Part shown: one piece after another, positions 27,965 through 37,029 of the stretch
Numbering within the stretch: position 1 is the first letter of the stretch
Layout of the letters: each line of letters opens with the position of its first letter
Assembly: GCF_009720825.1 (NCBI RefSeq)
Contig: NZ_WNKY01000012.1
Coordinates: 98,156 to 162,155, forward strand
DNA: 64,000 nt
Source of the DNA: Duganella radicis
Lineage (GTDB): Bacteria; Pseudomonadota; Gammaproteobacteria; Burkholderiales; Burkholderiaceae_D
Direction of reading: 5' to 3'
The notes under the pieces: model-generated
Databases searched by the model: none
Told to the model about the DNA's origin: nothing
Seen by the model: the letters and a program-made list of their open reading frames with translations, nothing else
Translations under genes and position numbers: made by a program

Positions 27965-28975
27965 ATGCCGAATGCCGCCCCATCCGCCCGTTACGATTTA
28001 CCCTGGAAAGCCGCGCTATCGCATGCCTTCCGCTCCTTCATGGAATTCTACTTTCCCGATTTCAGCGCGCGCATCGACTGGCGGCAGCGACCCCGTTTCC
28101 GGGACAAGGAGTTAGCGCGGCTCAGCTTCGGCGCCAAGCCGGATGTGATGTTGGTCGACAAGCTTGCCGAAGTGTCTCTGCACGATGGCAAGAGGATGCT
28201 GATCCACATCGAGATCCAGTCGCAGCGCGACGCCACTTTGCCACGCCGCATGCGCGACTACCACTACCGCATTGGCGAGGAATATGGATTGCCGGTGGCC
28301 AGTTTTGCGCTGCTGGCGGACGAGCATCCCAACTGGCGGCCGGGCCGCTTCCACGAGCAAATGGGGGATACGGTGGCAGAGTTCTCCTTTGGTATGGCCA
28401 AGCTGCTTGATTACGCAGCCAATGCGGATGCACTGGAAGCCTCGCACAACCCAATTGCCTGGGTTTCGCTGGCGCATTCGCGTACACAGCAGGCTCATCA
28501 TGATGCGGGCAAACTTTACGCGGCCAAGCTGCACTTGACCAAGCTACTGTTCCGGCACCGCTGGAGCGGCAAGCGCATAATCGTTTTATTCAGTGTGATT
28601 AATTGGATGATGGCCTTGCCTGAGTCTTATGAACACCGCTACAGACAGGCCGTAGGTAGATTGCAAACGGAGAGCGGAATGAAAAAACTGTACAACGCAT
28701 TTGAGCAAATGCTCGTCAACGATGGCATCAGGATAGGGCGGGAGCGTGGTCGGCAGGAAGGCCTGGAACAAGGTATCGGGCGAGGTATCGAGCAAGGTAT
28801 CGAGCAGGGCCGTAAGGAGGGGGCTGTGGCGCTGTTGGCGCGGCTGCTTGAGCAGCGTTTCGGGCCGCTGCCGCAAACTGTCCGGAAGAAGCTGGCCAAG
28901 GCCAGTCTGGAGCAACTGGAGGCCTGGAGCGATGCGCTGGCGACGGCGCAATCGCTGAAGCAAGTTTTCCAATAG
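27965..28975 (+). CDS. Rpn/YhgA-like PD-(D/E)XK nuclease-family protein with C-terminal DUF4351-like region
   Basis: A 336-residue protein of the transposase-derived Rpn (recombination-promoting nuclease) type. The N-terminal half has the PD-(D/E)XK pattern D60 (KPDVML) and E83-x-Q85 (IHIEIQSQ). The C-terminal part has the Gly/Glu/Gln repeat typical of this family (GLEQGIGRGIEQGIEQGRKEG), then a DUF4351-like helix pair (LLARLLEQRFGPLPQ, LEQLEAWSDAL). ATG 27965 was chosen because similar proteins begin shortly before YDLPWKAALSHAF; a TTG at 27917 is an alternative. The gene lies next to the palindromic element, consistent with a mobile or variable spot. Confidence 0.8.
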   Translation: MPNAAPSARYDLPWKAALSHAFRSFMEFYFPDFSARIDWRQRPRFRDKELARLSFGAKPDVMLVDKLAEVSLHDGKRMLIHIEIQSQRDATLPRRMRDYHYRIGEEYGLPVASFALLADEHPNWRPGRFHEQMGDTVAEFSFGMAKLLDYAANADALEASHNPIAWVSLAHSRTQQAHHDAGKLYAAKLHLTKLLFRHRWSGKRIIVLFSVINWMMALPESYEHRYRQAVGRLQTESGMKKLYNAFEQMLVNDGIRIGRERGRQEGLEQGIGRGIEQGIEQGRKEGAVALLARLLEQRFGPLPQTVRKKLAKASLEQLEAWSDALATAQSLKQVFQ

Positions 28976-29035
28976 ACGATTTAAAACCGCGCGGGATGCG
29001 ATAATAGCTCCTTTGAACGTCTTATATTGCCTTCC

Positions 29036-30109
29036 ATGCCACAATTTGCTCCGCTCAAGAACGATACCTTCCTGCGCGCGTTGCTGCGCCAGCCTACCGA
29101 CTACACCCCAGTGTGGCTGATGCGCCAGGCGGGGCGATATTTGCCGGAATACCGCGCCACCCGCGCCAAGGCCGGCTCTTTCATGGGCCTGGCCACCAAT
29201 CCGGACTACGCCACCGAAGTCACCATCCAGCCGCTGGACCGCTTCCCGCTGGACGCCGCCATCCTGTTCTCCGACATTCTGACGGTGCCGGACGCCATGG
29301 GCCTGGGCCTGCACTTCGTCGAAGGCGAAGGCCCGAAGTTCGAGCGTCCGCTCAAAACCGAGGCCGATGTGCTGGCTCTGCGCGCGCCGGAACCCGGCTC
29401 GCTGGACTATGTCTTCAACGCCGTCACCCAGATCCGCACCGAGCTGAATGGCCGTGTGCCGCTGATCGGTTTCTCGGGCAGCCCGTGGACCCTGGCCTGC
29501 TACATGGTGGAAGGCGAAGGCTCGCGCGAGTTTCACACCATTAAGAAGATGCTGTACAACCGCCCGGACCTGATGCACCGCATCCTCGACGTCAACGCCA
29601 AATCGGTGGCCGATTACCTGAACGCCCAGATCGACGCCGGCGCCCAGGCGGTGATGATCTTCGACTCGTGGGGCGGCGCGCTGGCCGATGGCGCTTACCA
29701 GGAGTTTTCGCTGAAATACATGCAGCAGGTGGTGTCCCTGCTCAAGCGCGAGAAAGACGGCGTGAAGATCCCGGCCATTGTGTTCACCAAGGGCGGCGGC
29801 CACTGGATCGAGCAGATCGCCGACATCGGCGCCGATGCGCTGGGCCTGGACTGGACCGCCAATCTGGCCAAGTCGCGCCAGTTGGTGGGCCATAAAGTGG
29901 CCCTGCAAGGCAATCTGGACCCGGCCATCCTGTTCGCCAGCCCGGAGCAGATCGCCGCCGAAGTCCACAAGGTGCTGGATGCCTTCGGCAAGGGCGATGG
30001 CCACGTGTTCAACCTTGGCCACGGCATTTCGCAGTTCACGCCGCCGGAGAACGTGGCGGCGATGGTGGAAGCCGTTCACAGCTACAGCAAGGCGCAGCGC
30101 GCGTCGTAA
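29036..30109 (+). CDS. hemE: Uroporphyrinogen decarboxylase
   Basis: This haem-pathway enzyme removes four carboxyl groups from uroporphyrinogen III to give coproporphyrinogen III in the cytoplasm. It has 357 residues from ATG 29036. The signature [13 protein letters not shown] is at about 29-41, [17 protein letters not shown] holds the substrate-binding Asp, and [16 protein letters not shown] is intact. A TTG 9 bases upstream is a less likely start. A terminator follows the gene. A GATAAT at 29000-29005 is a possible -10 box, without a clear -35. Confidence 0.96.
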   Translation: MPQFAPLKNDTFLRALLRQPTDYTPVWLMRQAGRYLPEYRATRAKAGSFMGLATNPDYATEVTIQPLDRFPLDAAILFSDILTVPDAMGLGLHFVEGEGPKFERPLKTEADVLALRAPEPGSLDYVFNAVTQIRTELNGRVPLIGFSGSPWTLACYMVEGEGSREFHTIKKMLYNRPDLMHRILDVNAKSVADYLNAQIDAGAQAVMIFDSWGGALADGAYQEFSLKYMQQVVSLLKREKDGVKIPAIVFTKGGGHWIEQIADIGADALGLDWTANLAKSRQLVGHKVALQGNLDPAILFASPEQIAAEVHKVLDAFGKGDGHVFNLGHGISQFTPPENVAAMVEAVHSYSKAQRAS

Positions 30110-30128
30110 GAGACATCAGCTTTGATTG

Positions 30129-30159
30129 GGGCACGTTCTGGTCGGGGCGTGCCCTTTTT
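30129..30159 (+). terminator. Rho-independent terminator of hemE
   Basis: A perfect 7-bp stem GGGCACG (30129-30135) / CGTGCCC (30148-30154) is followed by five T residues, 20 bases after the hemE stop. Confidence 0.85.
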
Positions 30160-30189
30160 CATTGGTGCGAACGGACTAGTCATGGCGAC

Positions 30190-30389
30190 TTATGCACAAA
30201 TTTTTTTGCTGCGGAAATAATAGGCAGCTGCTTTTGGCTAGCCCGGGAGCCTTTCGCAAGTAACTGATTTATAACGATAAATTTCGTGACTCATAGTGTA
30301 ACATTTGGCAAGCTGTAAACCCGCTGACGAAGCTTCATGTAGTTTATTTCTTCATTTTCCACAAAGTTATCCACAAAAACTGTGGATAA
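30190..30389. repeat. DnaA-box module, copy 1
   Basis: The order of blocks is TTATGCACA (30190-30198), TTTTGGCT (30232), CAAGTAACTGATTT (30257-30270), TTTTCCACA (30355-30363), TTATCCACA (30367-30375) and TGTGGATAA (30381-30389). The last two are consensus DnaA boxes in inverted orientation, 5 bases apart, making a perfect palindrome. The first and fourth fit the relaxed box TTWTNCACA. Confidence 0.7.
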
Positions 30390-30625
30390 AAAATAAAATG
30401 ACTTAGTAAACCGTGACTTAGCCATAATATTGCTGTTTCGCCTTAGATTCATGTTGCGTTGCACGATTTTTAGGCAAAAATAGCAGGCTTGCCAAGCTAG
30501 TTATCAAAGCACAAAGCTTGGTCTGAGCGTAAGTATAAAATTTGGTGCTTTTGTGCTGCGCAATATGGTGGATAAACCCCAAAAAGTGCTTGATTTCGGC
30601 AAAAAAAATATCCTAAATACTTCAC

Positions 30626-30813
30626 TTATGCACAGCCGGAGGCGAGCGATGGCGTTTTTGGCTCCCCTAGGAAGCATTTTTCAAGTAACTGATTTTAAAG
30701 AGAAAAAATTTTGATTTTTTGCCCGGTTTCCGATGATATCCACATGCATGTCGATGCTTTCCGGGCATTAAGTTTCCATTGTCCACAAAGTTATCCACAG
30801 AAACTGTGGATAC
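30626..30813. repeat. DnaA-box module, copy 2
   Basis: The same blocks as copy 1 recur in the same order: TTATGCACA (30626-30634), TTTTGGCT (30656), CAAGTAACTGATTT (30682-30695), TTGTCCACA (30780-30786 core), TTATCCACA (30791-30799) and TGTGGATAC (30805-30813). It ends 30 bases before the priA start. The last box differs from consensus at one base. Confidence 0.65.
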
Positions 30814-30843
30814 ATACAGCATCGGGATTTCGCAAGGTGCAGC

Positions 30844-32855
<2,012 letters not shown>

Positions 32856-32859
<4 letters not shown>

Positions 32860-33746
32860 GCAGGCAACAGGTAGCGGCGCGCGGTGGCGACGATCTGCTC
32901 GCTCAGCGCGCGCGTGAATGGCGTGTCGAGATTCCACGCATGCCAGTTCAGCGCGACGTCGACGAAATGGCCGGGCGCCAGGTCGACCAGCCGCTCCTCG
33001 TCCAGCGCCGCCGCCACTTGCCGCCACGGCATCAGGCCATACGCCAGGCCGCCGAACACGCATTCGCTGGTGGCCGCCGACAGCGGCAGCGTGTGATGCG
33101 GATAGGCCCCGCGCAGATCCAGCACCGCATGCAGGAAGCCGGCCATCATGTCACGGTCGCTGACCACGGCCGGCGCCAGCCGCGCCGCCTCGATCGAGAA
33201 GCCATCGCCAAACCAATGTCCCGCGAACGCCTTGGTGGCCACGCACACGTAGCGCATCCGGCCCAGCGGCGTGACTTGCGGGCCGTTGGCCTGGCCCTCG
33301 GCCGATCCGGCCGCCACGCAGCCGAACACGCTGCCCTCGCGCACCAGATGCAAGGCCATCGCGGTGTCCGCCTGCTGCACATGCAACTGGCAGCGCGGCG
33401 GCGACAGCAGCGGTTGCAAGCTCAATGGAAACCACGTCGCCAGGCTGGCCGCGTCCACCGCCAGCGAAATCTCCGGCATGCTGACCTGGTTGCCCAGATC
33501 GATATCGAGCGCGGCCTCCATCAGCTTCACATTGCGGTGATGCGACACCAGCCGCTGGCCCAATCCAGTCGGCACCGCCGGCTGGCCGCGCACGATCAAC
33601 AGGCGGCCGGCCGCATCCTCCAGCGCCTTGATGCGCTGGGAGACGGCGGACTGGCTGATGCCCAGCGCCAAAGCCGCCTTCTCGAAACTGCCCTGGCTGA
33701 CTACCGCATCCAGTACCGCCAGCGCCCGGTAATCCAGATTGTCCAT
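32856..33746 (-). CDS. argP: LysR-type transcriptional regulator, ArgP/LysG (IciA) family
   Basis: A 296-residue LysR regulator. The N-terminal winged helix-turn-helix is at about 5-60 (FEKAALALGISQSAVSQRIKALEDAAG), followed by the effector-binding domain. The opening LDYRALAVLDAVVSQGSFEKAA is characteristic of ArgP, which senses lysine/arginine and usually controls an ArgO/LysE exporter. No exporter gene is adjacent here; the divergent neighbour is a flavoprotein. ArgP of E. coli was first described as IciA, a protein that binds AT-rich origin DNA. Inverted repeats overlapping its start codon suggest autoregulation. Confidence 0.82.
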
Positions 33747-33778
33747 AAGTTGAGCTTATAAATTTTGAAAACAATAAG
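33745..33778. promoter_or_regulatory. Candidate LysR-type operator between argP and the flavoprotein gene
   Basis: ATAAG (33745-33749) and CTTAT (33755-33759) form an inverted repeat with a 5-base gap. CTTAT also pairs with ATAAG at 33774-33778 across 14 bases. The spacing and symmetry fit LysR-family sites in a divergent promoter region. It is not proven. Confidence 0.35.
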
Positions 33779-33843
33779 TCATACTAATACCGTTTTATTG
33801 CAAAGTAAAACGTAATTGGCAGTTCGGAGTAGACTTGTTGACC

Positions 33844-35286
33844 ATGAAAACTCTACGCACCGAAGTCGCCGTCATCGGCGCAGGCACCGCCGGCATGACC
33901 GGCTATCGCGCCGCCAAGGCCGGCGGCAGGCAAACCCTGCTCATCGAGGGCAATGTCTACGGCACCACCTGCGCGCGCGTGGGCTGCATGCCGAGCAAGC
34001 TTCTCATTTCCGCCGCCGACGCGGCGCACATGCTGCACGCGGCGTCCGGCTTCGGCGTGCATGCGGGCGCGGTGCGCATCGACGGCAAGGCGGTGATGGC
34101 GCGCGTGCGCAGCGAGCGCGACCGTTTTGTCGGCTTCGTGGTCGAAAGCGTGGAGGGCTACCCGGCCGAGGACAAGCTGCACGGCCATGCCCACTTCCTC
34201 AGCCCGACCCAGTTGCAAGTCGACGACCACACGCTGGTGGAGGCGGAACGCTTCGTCATCGCCACCGGCTCCACGCCCATCGTGCCGGACGAGTGGCGTG
34301 CCGCCGGTCCGCGCGTGATCACCAGCGACGAGGTGTTTTACTGGGACGACCTGCCGGAATCGGTGGCGGTGGCCGGCACTGGCGTGATCGGGCTGGAGCT
34401 GGGGCAGGCGCTGCACCGCCTCGGCGTGCGTGTGACCATCTTCGGCCGCGGCGGCAGCGTGGCGCAGCTGAGCGATCCCGAAGTGCTGGACGTGGCCCGC
34501 AGCGCCATGACCGATGAACTGGACGTGCGCTTCAAAACGCGCGTGGTCAAGGTCGAGCCGCGGGGCGACGGCCTGGCCGTCACCAGCGAAGACACCAACG
34601 GCGACCAGCACACCGAGCATTTCAGCTATCTGCTGTCGGCCATTGGCCGACGGCCGAATGTGCATCAGCTGGGGCTGGAAAACACCGGCCTGCAACGCGA
34701 CCACCACGGCATTCCGCTGTACGACAAGCGCACCATGCAGTGCGGCACGTCCGCCATCTTCATCGCCGGCGACGCCAACGACGAACGCCCGCAGCTGCCG
34801 GAAGCGGCCGACCATGGCCGCATCGCCGGCGACAACGCCGCGCGCTATCCGGACGTCCAGCCCGGTCTGCGCCGCACGCCGCTGGCCATCACCTTCACCG
34901 AGCCGCAGATCGCCACCATGGGCAGCAGCTACAGCGAGCTGTGCGTCTCGCATGCGGGCCGCTTCGCGGTCGGCAAGGTCTCGTTCCACAACCAGGGACG
35001 CAGCCGCGTGATGCTGCAAAACAAAGGCCTGCTGCGCGTCTATGCCGAATACCAGACCGGCCGCTTCCTCGGCGCCGAGATGATCGGCCCGCGCGCGGAA
35101 AACATCGGCCATCTGCTGTCGTGGGCGGTGCAGGCCGGCCTGACGGTGGACGCCATGCTGGACATGCCGTTCTACCATCCGGTGGTGGAGGAAGGCGTGC
35201 GCACCGCCTTGCGCGACCTGGCGCACCATTTGCAGCACGAGCCGGCACACGATTGCCCTTGCGTGGACTGTACGCCGGCGCCGTAG
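33844..35286 (+). CDS. Pyridine nucleotide-disulfide oxidoreductase (dihydrolipoyl dehydrogenase-like)
   Basis: A 480-residue class I flavoprotein disulfide reductase. The FAD site is VAVIGAGTAGMTGYRAAK (about 8-25), the redox disulfide is in TTCARVGCMPSK (about 44-55), the NAD(P) site is about 175-205 (VAVAGTGVIGLELGQALH), and AIFIAGDAND is the second FAD contact. The dimerisation domain ends FYHPVVEEGVRTALRDL, followed by an unusual Cys-rich tail (CPCVDC). It resembles dihydrolipoyl dehydrogenases that lie outside 2-oxoacid dehydrogenase operons, so the true substrate is uncertain. ATG 33844 was preferred, though TTG 33838 lies better placed after a GGAG site. Confidence 0.82.
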   Translation: MKTLRTEVAVIGAGTAGMTGYRAAKAGGRQTLLIEGNVYGTTCARVGCMPSKLLISAADAAHMLHAASGFGVHAGAVRIDGKAVMARVRSERDRFVGFVVESVEGYPAEDKLHGHAHFLSPTQLQVDDHTLVEAERFVIATGSTPIVPDEWRAAGPRVITSDEVFYWDDLPESVAVAGTGVIGLELGQALHRLGVRVTIFGRGGSVAQLSDPEVLDVARSAMTDELDVRFKTRVVKVEPRGDGLAVTSEDTNGDQHTEHFSYLLSAIGRRPNVHQLGLENTGLQRDHHGIPLYDKRTMQCGTSAIFIAGDANDERPQLPEAADHGRIAGDNAARYPDVQPGLRRTPLAITFTEPQIATMGSSYSELCVSHAGRFAVGKVSFHNQGRSRVMLQNKGLLRVYAEYQTGRFLGAEMIGPRAENIGHLLSWAVQAGLTVDAMLDMPFYHPVVEEGVRTALRDLAHHLQHEPAHDCPCVDCTPAP

Positions 35287-35298
35287 TATGCTGCGGAA

Positions 35299-36432
35299 AT
35301 GAATATACGCAAAGTGACAGCAGCAGATTTAGAGTTGGGTATGCTGCTACCGTGGGATGTGTATGGTGAAAACGGTGCTTTGCTGGTCCGCAAGGGACAT
35401 ATGATCGCCAGCGCCAACCAGATTGCGTATCTGGTCGAGCGCGGCGTGTTTGAGGATGGCGAGCCGCGCTCGGTGCTGGCGGACCCGCCCTCCGTGCTGC
35501 GCAAGCTGAATGCCGCCTATCTGGAACTGCATACGCTGCTGCAAGCGGCCTCGCAGGGTGTCGCGCCGCCGGATTTCCGCCGCAAGCTGGACGAGATCGC
35601 CCTGATGGTGCACGCCGCCGTCGATCTCAACGCCGACATCGCCACCGCCAGCATCCTGCACAATCAGGCGCAGGCGCCCTACGCGGCGCGCCACAGCGTC
35701 AACACGGCGATCATCGCGGTGCTGCTGGCGCGTGCCCGCCAGCGCTCGCGCAACGACGTCATGACGGTGACGCTGGCGGCGCTGACCATGAACGCCGGCA
35801 TGCTGGAACACCACCAGCGCTGGCACGACAGCCACGCCGCGCTGGACCCGGCCGACCACGCCCGCAAGCTGGCGCATCCGGAAGCCAGCGTGCGCCTGCT
35901 GCGCGCGGCCGGCGTCAACGACGAGGCCTGGCTGCACTGCGTGCTGCATCATCACGAAAACGAGGACGGCACCGGCTACCCGCATGGCAAGGTGGGGGCA
36001 CAGATTCCGCTGCTGTCCAAGCTGGTGGCGCTGGCCGACCGCTATTGCGCCCGCGTGTCGGAGCGCGGCTACCGTCCCACCATGGCGGCCCACGGCGCCC
36101 TGCGCGACATGCTGCTGGAGGCGCGCACCACGCTGGACACCAATCTGGTGTCGCTGGTGATCAAGGAACTGGGCATCTACCCGATCGGCACCTACGTGCG
36201 CATGCTGAATGGCGAGGTGGGCGTGGTGTCGCGGCGCGGCCTGCAATCGACCACGCCGCATGTGGAGTCGGTGATCGGGCCGCGCGGCGCGCCGCTGGAG
36301 GTGTTCCTGCAACGCGATACCCGCCACGCCCTGCACGCCATCCGCGAAGTGCTGACCAACGCCCAGGTGGCGGCGCTGGAGGTCCCGCCGCTGCGCATGG
36401 CGCAGGTATGGGGGCGGGCGGCGGTGACTTAG
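35299..36432 (+). CDS. HD-GYP domain protein with a degenerate HD motif
   Basis: A 377-residue protein of the HD-GYP family, whose active members hydrolyse cyclic-di-GMP. An N-terminal segment of about 100 residues (ADLELGMLLPWDVYGENGALLVRKG) is a common accessory domain of these proteins. In the core, HHHENEDGTGYP is intact (217-228). At the place of the canonical HDIGK motif the sequence is TMNAGM (163-168), so the metal-binding HD pair is lost. The protein is therefore probably a cyclic-di-GMP binder or scaffold rather than an active enzyme. It starts 12 bases after the flavoprotein gene and may share its transcript. Confidence 0.8.
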   Translation: MNIRKVTAADLELGMLLPWDVYGENGALLVRKGHMIASANQIAYLVERGVFEDGEPRSVLADPPSVLRKLNAAYLELHTLLQAASQGVAPPDFRRKLDEIALMVHAAVDLNADIATASILHNQAQAPYAARHSVNTAIIAVLLARARQRSRNDVMTVTLAALTMNAGMLEHHQRWHDSHAALDPADHARKLAHPEASVRLLRAAGVNDEAWLHCVLHHHENEDGTGYPHGKVGAQIPLLSKLVALADRYCARVSERGYRPTMAAHGALRDMLLEARTTLDTNLVSLVIKELGIYPIGTYVRMLNGEVGVVSRRGLQSTTPHVESVIGPRGAPLEVFLQRDTRHALHAIREVLTNAQVAALEVPPLRMAQVWGRAAVT

Positions 36433-36911
36433 TTCAGCAGGGCGTCCAGGCGGCCCTGCTGCGCCAGCTCGCGCAGCATGCCGATGGTGTCGATGTCCGA
36501 TTCCACGTAGGCCGAGCGGCGGAATTCGTCGTACATGGCGTTGGCCTCGTCGGTGGCGGCGTCGTGGCTGTCCTCGTACTGGAAGCGCACGAACAGGGTG
36601 TCCTCGGTCGGCGTCTCGATGGTCATGGTCAGGCTGGATTCGGCGATGTCCTGCTGCGCGGCCACGCGGTAGCGCACGCTGCGCATCGGTTCCAGTTCCA
36701 CCGTGTCCTCCACCACCAGCTCGCCGTAGCGCAGGCGGCGGCGGAAGCCGCTGTCGGTGCGCTGGTCGATGGTGCTCTCGTCCAGGTGCGGCACGAACAG
36801 CTTGGGCGACTCGGCGCGCAGCACCAGGCCGCGCCAGACTTGCTGCACGGTGAGGGCGTCAATCAGGGGATTGAGCGGGTCGTTGACTTCGATTAAATGT
36901 TCAAATTTCAT
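36429..36911 (-). CDS. SRPBCC-fold protein, AtaL-like/DUF1857
   Basis: A 160-residue protein. The N terminus MKFEHLIEVNDPLNPLIDALTVQQVWRGLVLRAE and the later SVRYRVAAQ and LFVRFQYED strands fit the AtaL-like/DUF1857 branch of the START/Bet v1 (SRPBCC) fold, a hydrophobic ligand-binding cup. The function is unknown. ATG 36911 was taken as start in preference to a TTG 12 bases upstream. The gene converges on the HD-GYP gene with a 4-base stop overlap and diverges from rep. Confidence 0.75.
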   Translation of the reverse strand: MKFEHLIEVNDPLNPLIDALTVQQVWRGLVLRAESPKLFVPHLDESTIDQRTDSGFRRRLRYGELVVEDTVELEPMRSVRYRVAAQQDIAESSLTMTIETPTEDTLFVRFQYEDSHDAATDEANAMYDEFRRSAYVESDIDTIGMLRELAQQGRLDALLN

Positions 36912-37012
36912 GATTGCAACCAATGTAAGGTTAGGCCGGGGCCTGGATCACCGCATGGTAACGCAAATGTCACAGACGCTTCATGCGGCACGTCAGTAGC
37001 GGCCCCGGCGAC

Positions 37013-37021
37013 TGATACAAT
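37013..37021 (+). promoter_or_regulatory. Candidate extended -10 promoter of rep
   Basis: TGATACAAT is an extended -10 element ending 8 bases before the rep start codon. Transcription would begin around 37028, giving a leader of only about two bases and no room for a ribosome site. No good -35 is seen. Confidence 0.35.
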
Positions 37022-37029
37022 GTGGGGCT

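Larger units (their letters stand above)
30160..30843. other. AT-rich gene-free region with two copies of a DnaA-box module
   Basis: This 684-base gap between hemE and priA has no credible gene. It is far richer in A and T than the rest of the window, with several A or T runs. It contains two imperfect direct copies of one module, listed separately, with the shared blocks spaced 424-436 bases apart. A degenerate box, GGTGGATAA (30567-30575), lies between the copies, and ATATCCACA (30736-30744) lies within the second copy. It could be a DnaA-responsive regulatory region for priA, a DnaA-titrating site, or part of a replication origin. Confidence 0.7.

Noticed and set aside
25744..28410. Plus-strand open frame of 888 codons opposite the S9 peptidase and running through the palindromic element
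   Set aside because: Antisense over most of its length, and it crosses a non-coding repeat. No domain is visible.
30160..30843. Definite call of this region as the chromosomal origin
   Set aside because: The DnaA boxes and AT-richness are suggestive, but in related bacteria the origin is usually next to dnaA, which is not in the window. Without skew or functional data it is left as a finding.
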